Source: Hybos culiciformis (taxonomy: Eukaryota > Arthropoda > Insecta > Diptera > Hybotidae). From it: a DNA stretch of 64,000 bases. Below are positions 23,363 to 34,175 of the stretch, piece after piece. The position numbers were made by a program, and so were the translations under genes. Numbering within the stretch: position 1 is the stretch's first letter; every line of letters begins with the position of its first letter. The stretch covers positions 71,463,842 through 71,527,841 of the forward strand of contig OZ023273.1 of assembly GCA_964007475.1 (NCBI GenBank). Reading direction: 5' to 3'. The notes under the pieces are model-generated. The model saw only the letters and a program-made list of their open reading frames with translations. It searched no databases and was not told where the DNA came from.

Positions 23363-24105
23363 TTTAAATATTTTTTTTTTTCAGCGTACAATTTTCTTTC
23401 AAATTTAATTTAAACTTTTAGTTTAAGTTTCAACAAATTTTTCTTTATAATCTTTTTTTTTTTTGATTTTTGATTATTATTTTTTTTTTTATTTTTTCAT
23501 TTTTACCTACTTTATCTTTATTTTTCACAAAAATATTTTCTCTTCAATTTCCTTCTTTTCAATTCAAATATAAAGTAATTAAATTCAAAAAACATTTCAT
23601 TAAAATTTACTTTTAGTATTCTTTTCCTTCTTAAAATTTCTTAATTTTCAATTACCTTACGTACTAAAATATTTTCTTGAATAAAATCAATAATAAATGT
23701 TGACAGTTAACTTAAATTAAATTGTCTGCGCATAAAAATGTGCAGAAAATTTTCTCACCAATAAACTTAAATATTTTGCAGATTCAATCATATGTTTTCC
23801 TTTTTCACCTTTCGTTGTTGTTTCCGCCGTTAAAACTTTATGTGTGTATGTTGCATAAAACCTTCGTGGTATTTGTAAAAACAAATTCTCGTGTTGCCTC
23901 GTTGTGTCTTGTTTTCTCGTGTGTTAAAACTGTGTTTTAACTTACCGTTTTTTTTTTCTTATTTCGTAGGCTTCTTGATTTTGTTAAAAATCCAGTAATT
24001 TGAACAATTTCAGGAACTTTTCTGTTTATTTTTCTTGTCAATTTTATGTCTTCTTTTTCTTTATTTCAGCTACTTCAATTGTCAATTCTTCAAAGTTTTA
24101 TTTGG

Positions 24106-24123
24106 ATCCCGGTTGAGCCCCCA
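24106..24123 (-). promoter_or_regulatory. gypsy primer-binding site, tRNA-Pro type
   Basis: Two bases inside the 5' LTR the minus strand reads TGGGGGCTCAACCGGGAT. Its complement ATCCCGGTTGAGCCCCCA matches, from memory, the 3' end of insect tRNA-Pro (acceptor GGCUCAA pairing with UUGAGCC, then discriminator C and CCA). It is the start site for minus-strand DNA synthesis. Confidence 0.85.
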
Positions 24124-24125
24124 TT

Positions 24126-24432
24126 TGTAGGGATTGGTTTAAATAAAACTCCTCTAGTATTAATTTTAATTTAATAATTTATTCAAATACAAGACAATTG
24201 AATAAATTCAAATCAAATACAAAATAATACATCAATTCGATGTTGCTTGCTTGACAATTCTTAATCAACTTCCTCTACTTAATTTTTAATTTAATAATGA
24301 AGAGCTGACAAAAATTTAATATTCAGCGAAAGAGCGAAATAGCGAAAGAGCTGAATTCAGTATTACTGAGAGGATTGTGTCTCTTTGTTTTTATTTGTAA
24401 ATTTTATTTTAGAACCTGAATCCACTTCCCAC

Positions 24433-24433
<1 letters not shown>
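24126..24433 (-). repeat. gypsy 5' LTR
   Basis: 308 bp, no difference seen to 16508-16815, TG...CA ends, flanked by (TA)n. In element orientation it is followed by the primer-binding site and a ~740-bp leader (23363-24105) without coding content before gag. Confidence 0.95.
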
Positions 24434-24463
<30 letters not shown>

Positions 24464-24760
24464 CCCAATAGGAACTGGAAGCATGAAAACCTCAATGACG
24501 TCCTAAAGACAAAGTTGCTGCCGGTGACGGCTTTCTTACTACCAAATCTCGATGAGATTCCCATATGTATGGCCGCCTAAATCATTGATGACTTTGTTGC
24601 TTACAAAGTCATCGGTAAAAGGAGCAGGTGGAATATATCAAAATGAAACGCTTCTATATTTATATCCAATTTCATCAAAAGAATCAGAAGCCTTTTTAAA
24701 ACAAAATTTCTGTTATTCGTTGCAAAAAATAAATTTCGTGAAACTTTTTATTTGCGAATA
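24434..24760. other. (TA)n tract and unassigned sequence between two transposons
   Basis: A (TA)n tract at 24434-24463 is followed by about 130 bp of more balanced composition (GGAACTGGAAGCATGAAAACC ... GATGAGATTCCCATATG) that could be a short remnant of an older element. No protein similarity could be assigned. Confidence 0.4.
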
Positions 24761-27672
24761 GTGTTATGCGGAAAAGAAGAAATTAAAAATTAAGATTTTG
24801 TATATTCTTTTTTATAAAATTCTTAATTCTTAATTTAATTAAATTTCAAAAAAAATTCAAATTTTTTTGCAATGAATAACTGAAATGTGTTTATAAAAGA
24901 GCTGTTGAGTCTGTTTAATGGAATTGGATAAAAAATCGAAGCAAATATATGGATTTAATAAAAAAAATAAACGTACTAACAATAAAATGAGGAATCTAGT
25001 GAAAAATTACATAAGATTATTTGAGAGCCTTTAAAGTGCTTTACGAGAGAAGTAATTTTTTAAAATATCAATAAAAAATAAAATTTTTTTTTTTTTATAA
25101 TTTTGATTTTTAATCCATAGCATCATTTTTTATAATTCATGTACAAAAAAAAAAAATTTAAATTCATACCTTAAAATTAAAAATAATTTGTAATTCAACT
25201 AAAAAATTCGCAAATAATTTTAATATTTATCTATCTTATATCTATCTATCTAGCTATCTTTTTTTATAGAAATATTTTTAAAATAACGATTTTTTTGCAA
25301 TCGAAAAGCTTTACGAAGCTCCTTAATATAGTCTTCTCGAAAATCCTTCTTTTCGTAAAACTCCTGAAAATTAAAAAAAATATATATATATAGTTCTACC
25401 TTTCATTTTGAAGTTTTGTAATATTTACTAAAAATAGCTTCATTCAAACTTTTGAATTCTTTAAAAGATTTTTTTTCATTCACTCCGTCATAATTCATTT
25501 CTTTTATTAATTTAGGATCAAACCTGGTGTAAACTCGGTCATGGAAGTTTCTGTGACAGTGCGATGCAGTAAATTATTTTCAGAATCCATTTTGCTGTTG
25601 AAATAGTTTAAAATGAGTTTTTGCGAAAATAAAAATAAATAACAAACGTAAAAATAAAGTCATAATATATTATGTAACATAGGTATCATAACGAAGGTAT
25701 CATTAAAAGGCAAACAAACGTTTTTGTAAGTTATTTGACTAACAATAAACATTTCGGTTTCATCAGCTGTGTTCTGGTCAGTCTGTACTGTACCTAAAGC
25801 ACTCATAGAATCGACAGGAGCTCCGAAAAATGATCTGGCATTAAGAAACTTTTTTCCTAAAATAAAATTACCATCGTTGTTTTCCTCAAAGCCAGTAACT
25901 TTAATAGGAATGCAGGGCGATATACAGCAACAATTATTTGGTGGATTTATTTTCAATACAAAGTGTTCTGAATGAAAGGATATTATTTCATTTTTACCGT
26001 TTCGTTTAAATCCACAATGTGTAATTTTATTACGCATAACGCGATTTTTAAATTTATTGTTTAATTGCTCCAATACTTTATTTTTTTTCTTTATTTTTAA
26101 CTTAATCGCTTGCATGAAATTTTCAAACTTGTAGGCAGTAAAGTCGTGAATAAATCCTGTTTCTTCAATACATTGCGTTATATGTAGTAAACTATGAACA
26201 TTATATGTAACGCTTTTTTCAAAGAACAAGACAGGGAAATAATTAACAAATTCTTGGATTAAATTTTGAGCAACCATTATATTGTTTTCATAACTTTTTC
26301 TTGATGAAAGTAGGCGATAAGCGGAACTGAAAAGTAAAAAATGATAGTAATAGTCCTGGTTTTTTAAACCGTTTAATACTATTATTCCGGTGTATAAAGC
26401 AAATTGTCTGAATTCGGTTGCTTTCCACCTTTTGATTTCTTCAAATGATCGAGGCTTCCTAACAAATTCTTGAGGTATGAAGTTTGCCAGTGATTCTAAG
26501 TTAAGTGAAATTGATGATATCTCGGATGTTGTTAGTTTCATCAAACTCATTTTGTTGGAAAGTAAATTTATTAATAATTTTCTTGTTATTCCTAGGTCCA
26601 TTAAGTGCATTGGGTCTAGTGGAAATTGGCTTATCATCAATATCCCTAACTCCTCCAATCTTGATTTCCTTTTTCTGAAATATTCTTGATGGTGATTTGG
26701 ATAACTTCTATTGCAAAAATCTTCATCAGTTCTTAAATCGGAAATTGATGTTGAAAAAGTAGTTACATTTTCGACTCTTTTTCCCACTTGTAAACATTTG
26801 CTACACCCTTGCAAAGCATTATGTCCAACAGTGCCAGAAACAAACGATCGTGCTGGAGCATCACAAATAAAGGCTCTTATTTTTATGATAATTTTTTTCT
26901 CAGAAATAATAATTCCATCCATCAATAATTCATGAACCTCATTTACGAAGTCGTGTAAATAATTATCAATGTTAGCAGTCTTACTATCTCCAAAAAAAGC
27001 TCCTATGAGAAATACTCTTGGAATAGGAATGTTAGCAATACTGCCTAAAACCGGCCATAAAGTTTTTTTTGAGCTTTTGAATAAAGGGAGACCATCAATT
27101 CCAATATCTAGTAAAACTTCTTCATAATTTTTAAGTTCATTGGCAAAAAGTATTAGTTGAGCTTTTATTCCAATATGCAAATATTGCCCCGGAGATACAG
27201 ATCTCAGAACAAGTTTTTCATTTTTTCCAATTAAAGCGGATAAACTCTTAGGAACGTTCAAGTTTTCTGTTCGTAAAATATCAAGAAGACTCTCAACACA
27301 TTCTCTCTGTGGATTATATTTTAAATACCAATCTTTTAATTTATCCCTAACGGAGAGCAATGGCTGAACAGAAGAACTTGTGGGCCTATCCTCGTGTGGC
27401 AAAGTGTCGACGAAAACATCCATTCCCTCTTGACGAGCATTTGGAATGGAATCAAAAGTTTCGTTACCACTCGAACTAGACTCCTCTTCCGAACTTTTAA
27501 TTTCCTCCAAAATTCTATTCCATTCTTTTTTAGATAAACGTCTTAAATTCCTTTTGCTGAATCCTCTTTTCATTGTTACAAAAATCTAAACTAAAATATC
27601 AAATATTATTTCTCTAAATTTTTTTTAGCTTTACTTAATTCATTAAAAAACCGGGTCCTTTCTGCATAACAC
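24761..27672 (-). mobile_element. Candidate complete CACTA-like DNA transposon (2.9 kb)
   Basis: The 637-codon transposase gene (25660-27573) lies between GTGTTATGCGGAAAAGAAG at 24761 and, in reverse complement, GTGTTATGCAGAAAGGACC ending at 27672 (15 of 18 leading positions match). These are likely terminal inverted repeats. No clear target duplication was found (ATA left, GTA right), so the limits are provisional. About 900 bp on the left is AT-rich noncoding sequence. The termini are not the CACTA string of classical En/Spm elements. Confidence 0.55.
25660..27573 (-). CDS. Transposase, CACTA/En-Spm-like (tnp2-related)
   Basis: An uninterrupted 637-aa frame from an ATG at 27573. The N-terminus is basic (MKRGFSKRNLRRLSKKEW), followed by a Ser/Glu-rich stretch. 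The middle carries motifs recalling tnp2-type transposases found widely in insects: DIGIDGLPLFKSSKKTLWP (about residue 155-175), FICDAPARSFV, GHNALQGCSKC (C-x2-C), and FPLDPMHLMDLGITRKLL (D-x-M-H). The acidic residues in the first, second and fourth motifs are candidate metal ligands. The later part is helical and Leu-rich and ends IPMLHNIL. Such proteins cut and rejoin transposon ends in the nucleus. The lack of stops or frameshifts over 1.9 kb in AT-rich DNA suggests recent constraint. Assignment to CACTA rather than another CMC-group family is by motif memory only. Confidence 0.72.
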   Translation of the reverse strand: MKRGFSKRNLRRLSKKEWNRILEEIKSSEEESSSSGNETFDSIPNARQEGMDVFVDTLPHEDRPTSSSVQPLLSVRDKLKDWYLKYNPQRECVESLLDILRTENLNVPKSLSALIGKNEKLVLRSVSPGQYLHIGIKAQLILFANELKNYEEVLLDIGIDGLPLFKSSKKTLWPVLGSIANIPIPRVFLIGAFFGDSKTANIDNYLHDFVNEVHELLMDGIIISEKKIIIKIRAFICDAPARSFVSGTVGHNALQGCSKCLQVGKRVENVTTFSTSISDLRTDEDFCNRSYPNHHQEYFRKRKSRLEELGILMISQFPLDPMHLMDLGITRKLLINLLSNKMSLMKLTTSEISSISLNLESLANFIPQEFVRKPRSFEEIKRWKATEFRQFALYTGIIVLNGLKNQDYYYHFLLFSSAYRLLSSRKSYENNIMVAQNLIQEFVNYFPVLFFEKSVTYNVHSLLHITQCIEETGFIHDFTAYKFENFMQAIKLKIKKKNKVLEQLNNKFKNRVMRNKITHCGFKRNGKNEIISFHSEHFVLKINPPNNCCCISPCIPIKVTGFEENNDGNFILGKKFLNARSFFGAPVDSMSALGTVQTDQNTADETEMFIVSQITYKNVCLPFNDTFVMIPMLHNIL

Positions 27673-27958
27673 GTATTCATATTTCTTGTTTTATTAAGTT
27701 ATTTTTTTAAGCAATAAATGAAACTTACCTTTTCTTTAAAATTTTCAAAATATATTTTTCTTCTTAAATTAATTTTGAAATTAATTTTTAATATTTTTTT
27801 ATATATTATTTTATTTTTTTTAAATATTTTGACCATAATTTTTTTTTACTTCCTGGTTTATTCAAAATAAATCAAAAACTAAAATCAATTAAAAAAAAAA
27901 AAAATTTCTATTATTCTTCTTTTTTTTAAATTAACAGTTATTTTATCATAGAATTCCG
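27673..27958. other. AT-rich sequence before assembly gap
   Basis: No feature seen apart from T-rich runs. Confidence 0.5.
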
Positions 27959-28158
27959 NNNNNNNNNNNNNNNNNNNNNNNNNNNNNNNNNNNNNNNNNN
28001 NNNNNNNNNNNNNNNNNNNNNNNNNNNNNNNNNNNNNNNNNNNNNNNNNNNNNNNNNNNNNNNNNNNNNNNNNNNNNNNNNNNNNNNNNNNNNNNNNNNN
28101 NNNNNNNNNNNNNNNNNNNNNNNNNNNNNNNNNNNNNNNNNNNNNNNNNNNNNNNNNN
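27959..28158. other. Assembly gap, 200 N
   Basis: Exactly 200 unknown bases. Open frames crossing it are meaningless. The round number suggests a placeholder rather than a measured length. Confidence 0.99.
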
Positions 28159-30149
28159 GCTTTCATCGTAAACAAAAAAAAACATAACAAATTTTAAACT
28201 GATGTTGCCCTCTGGTAATTTTAACTGAAATCGTTCAAATGTTAAAGAAAAATTTTTTTTTGTTGTTCAGTTGAACTAGTCAACTCAAACTTGATTCGTA
28301 ATATAAAAACTAAACATTATATTATTATTATATTATAAATGTATGTTGTATATTGTATATTTAACATCAAATATTTCTTTTGAACTAACAGGGAGCTTAA
28401 AAAAAAAATGCGTTGTAGACATTATGTCGAAATTTCGTTACCAACAAACTTTTCCTTGTTATATGCGAAAATATTTTGCATATATTACATATCAAAAAGT
28501 TTTGAATATCATAGTCATACTATTGAAAAATTTTTATTTTAAATTTTAAATTGAAATATTCTTTGACACACAATTTTGGCTTCCATTTAAATTCTTATTT
28601 TAAATTTAGATTTTCATTTATAAGGAAAATTTATAATCAGTTTTTGAAATACAAGAAAAATAAAATCTAAATTTTTTTTGGTTTTTAGTTCATTAGTATT
28701 TTTAAAGAATATTATCGTTAGCACTATAATACTAATATATATAGTACGTCAAATCTCAAATGCCAGTTTAAGCGACACTTAATACTTAATTAATTAATTA
28801 AAAGTGGACACGAATTCCAGTCTGAGACGGGAACCACGATAAAGCCACTATATCATTACGACCGACTCGCTTTTCTAATGAGATTGATTTTGGTTTAAAA
28901 TTACTATAATTAACCAATTTTCTTAATTTTTTACTTGCTGATTGATATCAAGAAGAAAATCTTTAAAGAAGGCAATAAAGGATTGGATCTATACCTTGAA
29001 TTTATAGTATTTTGATCGGGCTTCTTAGCAATTTATAATATCGTACTTTTATCCTCTTTATATTTGGTGATGAAAATTAAATAAAAAAAAATTTTTAATA
29101 GGAACTTTACGTTAAAGTTTTCGTACTTTTTAATAACAATACTAAAGAAAAAAAATTTTTTTTTTAAATGAATTTTGAACCTTTTGTTTATTCAACCATT
29201 CATTTAGCACATGTTTCTTCTAAAAAAAATGACTATACATACATTCAGTGGTGATTTGAAGAATTTATACGCAAGTATCATTCCCAAGTACATGGGAGTT
29301 GTTTTTTTTTTTTTTTTGTGAATTAAGTAATAATAATTTTTAAATATACTATTTTTAATACAATACGTAAAATTAAGCAACTGTTGTGAATAATTTTTTA
29401 TTTTCCTTAAATTTATCTTATTTTCCCCGGAAATTTTATTTTATGTTTTTCTTTTTGAATTCTTGTTTCTTAAAACAAAAACAGCTAAATTGAAATTTTT
29501 AGATATCTACACTTAATAACTGAAAATAATTTTTTTGAACGCATTGGCTGGAAACACTAACTTTTCTGAAAATCATTAAATTACATTTTACATAGGCACA
29601 TAAAATGCTTAACAATTTCAAATAGATTTTCGCTACTGATTAACTTTAATTACAAAATACCTAAAAATTTTATGTTACAATTTAAATAAATTGTATTACA
29701 AATTACATACATTAAATTACGGTCAAAAAAGTGGAAAAAATTTATTGTTTTAAATTGCTCGTCCAATATGATAGAGGGCATTATTTTATAACTGTGCAAT
29801 AAAAAAATATTGTTGAAAACATTATAAGTTGAAAGTTGAAAAAGATTTGTTAAAAATTCAAGTTTTGTTTATTTTTAATTAAATATTTTTTCTTAAAGTT
29901 AATAATAATTACTGAAATTGTACGCTTGTCAACAAAATATTTAGATCTAAAACATAATTTTCTTTTTCGACTTTTTTCTTAATTTAGATAAAAATAATCA
30001 AATAATTAATTAAGCATTTGCCTAAGGCTACGAAAATAAAAAACAAAAAAAAATTTCAATTAAAAAACAATGTATTGGAAAACTTTCTAATATTTGTTGA
30101 TTTAGTTTTGCCTAAAGAAAAATTTGCTAAGTATGTATTTAATTAACTG
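28159..30149. other. AT-rich noncoding stretch
   Basis: No gene is supported. A slightly GC-richer patch at about 28795-28890 (GTGGACACGAATTCC ... GACCGACTCGC) has no recognised identity. Confidence 0.55.
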
Positions 30150-30661
30150 AGACTATAAAGATGACATAAATCAATTAGTATTCAAAGATGAGTTTGAGCA
30201 TTTTCTTTCATTTGTAAAATTGGAAAAATTAATGAAACTTCCTGAAATGTATACGTCAATTCTGGAAGATTTAGCATCAACATTTCCAAACATTTAAATA
30301 CCCCGATTGCCCCTGTTGAGAGATCATTAAGCATTCTTCAGCGAATCAAAAACTACCTAAAGACGTCACTTGGCCAGAGCTGGACTGCCTAACAAGCTAG
30401 CGGGAGTTTCCCGGTGGGCTGTGCCAAAATCCGTTGTCTAAAATAGTTAAATTGTAATGTTTTCTTTTAATTCTTTTTTAAGCTTGCGAAATTTTTTTTA
30501 AGTACAAAGAAAAATTTTAATTTCTCGGTCTTAAATTCATTTCCAGTCCAGCCCTGCACTTGGCCAAATAAAATTAAATTACTTAGCTATCATGGCAATT
30601 GAAAGCGGCCTAGGCAAAAACATCAACTATGACTCGTTTATTGACAGTTTTGCAAAAAAAT
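30150..30661 (+). pseudogene. hAT transposase C-terminal fossil, split by a MITE
   Basis: On the plus strand, with one stop and a shift near 30297, it reads DEFEHFLSFVKLEKLMKLPE, then ERSLSILQRIKNYLKTSLG and, after the nested insertion, ALE-type YLAIMAIESGLGKNINYDSF ending in a stop near 30661. The ERSFS-x-L-x-I-KNYLR pattern is the hallmark of the hAT C-terminal dimerisation region in the ZMYM1/TTF-finger hAT group. The N-terminal zinc finger and catalytic core are absent. Downstream TTTTGCCTAGGGCCTCAAC ... AAATCCGCCTCTGC (about 30812-30848) looks like the right terminus. No left terminus was found, so the copy is truncated. Confidence 0.72.
30375..30556. mobile_element. 182-bp hAT MITE nested in hAT fossil
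   Basis: It starts CAGAGCTGGACTGCC and ends TTTCCAGTCCAGCCCTG (inverted), flanked by perfect 8-bp duplications CACTTGGC (30367-30374 and 30557-30564) derived from the transposase fossil. It has no coding capacity. Confidence 0.92.
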
Positions 30662-30924
30662 AAATCACGAAAAAAAAATTATAGATGGGCTAAAATAATT
30701 TCTAACAAAATATACCAGTCGAAAATTTTCTTTCTTTTGTCAAAATTTCGAAATTAAATCATGGAAAGAAAATTCGAAAAAAAAATTTGAAAGGGGCCAC
30801 AAAAATTGATTTTTGCCTAGGGCCTCAACTTGTTAAAATCCGCCTCTGCAAATGATACAAAGATTTCAGAAACAAAGTGTATTATGATGATATCAAACCT
30901 TTGTATTGAGATTATATCTATAAT

Positions 30925-31150
30925 CGATTAGAGCGGGGTTGACCAACCCAAATGGTCTTGCGGGCCACTTTGGAAATGGTTTGAATCTCGCAAGCCGGAA
31001 AAATGTTCAAGGCGCACATGCGCCAGCCCTGGAAAAACAGTTACAGCGCAAGGACACGAGCTAGGATCTGGATTTCGATGAAAATTGTTACATTTGTATT
31101 TATAGCACTAGCTATCTCGGCAAACCTTGTTTTGACCCATAAATATTTTT
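30925..31150. mobile_element. Possible hAT terminus fragment
   Basis: The string GCGGGGTTGACCAACCC followed by GCGGGCCACTTTGG resembles the 5' ends of Charlie-like hAT elements. Related strings (CGCGGGCCTCAATTG and CGCGGGTTGTGCATGAC) occur at 35590-35740, so two remnants, or the two ends of one interrupted element, may be present. No target duplication was identified. Confidence 0.35.
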
Positions 31151-31435
31151 CTTCTTTCATTATTCTTCTTTCATTATTTTTCTTCTTTAATTAATATTTT
31201 ACAAATGTAGATGTTAATAAAATAATGTTGTTAATTTATTTTATAATTTTCAGTTGTCCCCGGACACGTTTCACGTCTGATCCCGAAAACTTTTAAATTA
31301 AAATAAACAGACAATCTGGTTATTTCACGGTTTTTCGCGGATAACAGCGCTACTCGGAGTTCAACAAATACATTTTCAATGCGAACTAAGTTTATTTTTG
31401 CACTCTATTATTCATATACTTCTTATTTCTTTCAA

Positions 31436-31886
31436 GGAAAAAAATATTTGGTGTGAGATTAAGAAAACCTATTTCTGAATTTCACGTTTCCGTAAGGAAT
31501 TCGAACCTGCGTCCTTAGCATTGCAAATCGTTTACTTACCACACAGAAAAAGTGTATACCAAATTTGTATTTTCTATTTTATATACTTTTTAAATTTCAA
31601 TACCGTAGCTGAATGATAGTGTTGGCGGATTGCTAAGGACGCAGGTTCGAATCCCAAAGAAAGCATAAGAATTAAAATTATAGAATATAATAAAAATAAC
31701 AAAAAAAATTCTAATAAATAAATATTAAATTTTATTTTCTTTTGTAAAATAGCAACATTACGGAAGTTTGTTAATTTCACGAAATCAGCACCTGATTTTC
31801 AGACAAGTGCTTTGTAGGTTCTAAAATAACCCAATTATTTTCTTTTTGTAACACCAATTTTTCTTAAATTCAGATAATTTTTTTTC
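31436..31886. mobile_element. MITE of the 15701 family with inserted tRNA-like module
   Basis: The left block GGAAAAAAATATTTGGTGTG and right block AGTGCTTTGTAGGTTCTAAA match the copy at 15701-15997. Between them about 290 bp (31495-31780) has no counterpart there and contains two tRNA-like B boxes in opposite orientation: GGTTCGAATCC near 31646 on the plus strand and its reverse GGAATTCGAACCTGCG near 31496. Confidence 0.65.
31600..31668 (+). ncRNA. tRNA-derived (SINE-like) module
   Basis: An A-box-like GTAGCTGAATGATAG is followed about 35 bases later by the B-box string GGTTCGAATCCC, the spacing of an internal RNA polymerase III promoter. A clean cloverleaf and acceptor stem are not seen, so this is tRNA-derived and not a working tRNA gene. 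Confidence 0.5.
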
Positions 31887-32202
31887 GGCTATATCGATTT
31901 TTATATCAAACTTACTTGTGTATAGTCAACATATATTTTCCTCGCATAAAAAATCGGATGATCTGGATCTTAAAATAATTTAATAATATTTACAGCATAT
32001 TTGTGTTTAATTAAAATTAAGGCTAACAAATTTTCAGCCTCTAGCTAGGCCAAAGAAATAAATTTTACAACATTTTTAATATTATTTTTGTTTTGATTTG
32101 GATCCTTTATTTAAATTAAAACAATGCAATAATAAAAAAACATATTTCTACATATATGTGGTTATTGGAATATGGGATTAATATTTATAATATATGCGCA
32201 TT

Positions 32203-33248
32203 CAGGACCGGATTTATGGGTGGAACGAGGTTAGCAACCGATCCAGGCGGCAGAATTATACTGAAAAAAAGCGCCTTTTCTCCCAAATTTAATTTGTGTC
32301 GAGAAATTTTTTCTAATAAAACTATCATACTAAACTTATGTTTATATAATGCGCATATCTACATTCATACAATCTATATTTTGATAATTTCCGCTTTTCC
32401 TATACATAAATATATATTTCAATTGATGAAGCTAAAAATATAGCTCAAACAATGGAAATTGATGGACGTTTTCCAGTTGTAGAAACTGTTCGAATACGTC
32501 GTAAAAAAGACAATTCGAGTACCAAGCTGCAGATAATCCGATTTTAGATCAGCAATACAACTACAAAATAAATTTTTTTAATTTCATTATTGACACTGCC
32601 ATTACATCAATCAACGAGAGAAATGGAAAAACATACTGAATATTACAAATTTCTATATAATATTTATGAGTTAAAATATAACGATTTATCATATATTAAA
32701 ATACTGCAAGGATTTGCAGTTAATATTAACTATTGGTGACAATAAAGATATTGATGTATTGAACTTTGCTATGAAATAATAAATTTAGCTACACTATTGC
32801 CAACTAATATGTACCCACTAGAAATTCTAAATTATATAGCCAAGAACATTCTGACTAGTATATTCCCGAATATATGCATTTCTTTAGCGATCCTGCTAAG
32901 TTTACCTGTATCAGTGGCTTCTGGAGAACGTAGTTTCTCCAAACTAAAAATAATTAAAAATTATTTAAGATCATCAATTGAACAAGAAAGATTAGTGGGT
33001 TAATCACATATGTCCATTGAAAGCACCATCGCTGAATCTTTGGATTATGAGGCTCTAATAAAAGATTTTGCAGAAATTAAGGTCCGAAGGGTGCCATTAA
33101 TTAATTAATTTTTTATTTTATCTACATAACTGAAAATATATAAATAGTGAATTGCATAGTTTATGTTTTATATTTATTTTTGATTTTTACAATAGGCGCC
33201 TTTTCAAGAAGTTTGGTCCAGGCGACAAAATACTACCATTCGGCCCTG
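32203..33248 (+). mobile_element. hAT deletion derivative with intact 8-bp TSD
   Basis: The 1046-bp element starts CAGGACCGGATTTATGGG and ends ACCATTCGGCCCTG. Perfect 8-bp duplications TGCGCATT flank it (32195-32202 and 33249-33256). It retains only the last part of a transposase gene, so it could move only with protein supplied in trans. Confidence 0.9.
32425..33115 (+). pseudogene. hAT transposase remnant (internal piece and dimerisation domain)
   Basis: About 32425-32545 reads DEAKNIAQTMEIDGRFPVVE then RIRRKKDNSS, a conserved mid-protein segment of ZMYM1-like hAT transposases, before a stop. At 32797-33003 it reads NICISLAILLSLPVSVASGE then RSFSKLKIIKNYLRSSIEQE, the C-terminal dimerisation motif (ASGERSFSKLKIIKNYLR). 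A stop follows at 33001-33003, after which the same frame reads SHMSIESTIAESLDYEALIKD to the C-terminus near 33105. The catalytic core between the two pieces is deleted or decayed. Confidence 0.8.
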
Positions 33249-33256
33249 TGCGCATT

Positions 33257-34175
33257 GTATATAAGTATGGCCAAATATATAAATATGATTCTGTGACCAT
33301 GAACACAATATAATAACTTAAAACAATTTATTTGTTTGGATTCTGAGTATTATGGAAAAAAACATTTTTTTATGTACATTGATTAGTTATTGAACATAAA
33401 TTACATAGTAAAAGTAAAATCATTTAGTCGTATAAAATCTTATACTGTTATGTTTTAAATGTTAAAATATTGTTTCTACATGCATTATAATATTTAAAAA
33501 AAGAAAAACCAAATTCAACCAACTGTGTAATAAAATGTTTGTTTTTTAATACTATGTATTTCGGAAAAAAGGATTTTATAATCATTGGATAATATCCTTG
33601 TTTAAATGAATTTTGTTGATTGGGATATTAGTTTTTGCTGTTTGTTTCATGGAAACATAACCAATTTTCTCTAATGTTAGCAGGTCAAGATTCTAGAGAA
33701 ATATTAACCAATTTTACAATTAATTAATGGTTTAAATTAGAATTTCTTTTTTTTTTTATTTGAATTTGAAAGTCGTTTTTTAATTTTATGCTTTGCTTCT
33801 AAGTACCAATATTTGAATAAATTTGCATAGTTTTATCGTAACAGAATCAATTTGCTAACATATTTTGTTAACATATTAAAGGGATTGAGAATATTTTAAA
33901 TTGATATAACTATCGGACAATGGACACAATTATAATATTATTCCATCAATAGATTATCTTAATGATAATAATTTGACATTAAGATTGTTATTTATTGTTT
34001 ATAAACTTTGTTGTTGTTACAAGTTGTATTAATTTTTCATTATACTTACGTGAAAACTAAATATCATATACATAATTAATTATACATAATTCAAATCGAA
34101 CGAATCAATTTATTTTCAATTTGTTGAACCCAATATAATAATTACAATTACTATTACATACTTATCATTTTTCAG
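33257..34175. other. AT-rich noncoding stretch
   Basis: No gene seen. If the exon call at 34176 is right, this is the intron preceding it. A pyrimidine-rich TATCATTTTTCAG sits immediately before 34176. Confidence 0.5.

Larger units (their letters stand above)
16508..24433 (-). mobile_element. Ty3/gypsy LTR retrotransposon, interrupted by three MITEs
   Basis: Two 308-bp LTRs bound a minus-strand internal region encoding Gag, protease, reverse transcriptase, RNase H and integrase in the Ty3/gypsy order (integrase last). The target duplication is TATA inside a (TA)n tract, fitting the 4-bp duplication of the family. Three DNA-transposon insertions split pol (18440-19192, 19223-20342, 21220-21766), and an in-frame stop lies in integrase. 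Without the insertions the element would be about 5.5 kb, a normal size. No envelope-like gene is seen after integrase. The copy is defective in cis, yet the two LTRs show no difference by eye. Confidence 0.95.

Noticed and set aside
24552..24761. Short plus-strand frame beginning MRFPYVWPPKSLMT
   Set aside because: Only 69 codons, no recognisable family; perhaps a fragment of an old element.
27885..28190. Open frames spanning the N gap
   Set aside because: They consist mostly of unknown bases.
31600..31668. A genuine tRNA gene
   Set aside because: A and B boxes are present but acceptor and anticodon stems do not pair; it lies within a MITE.
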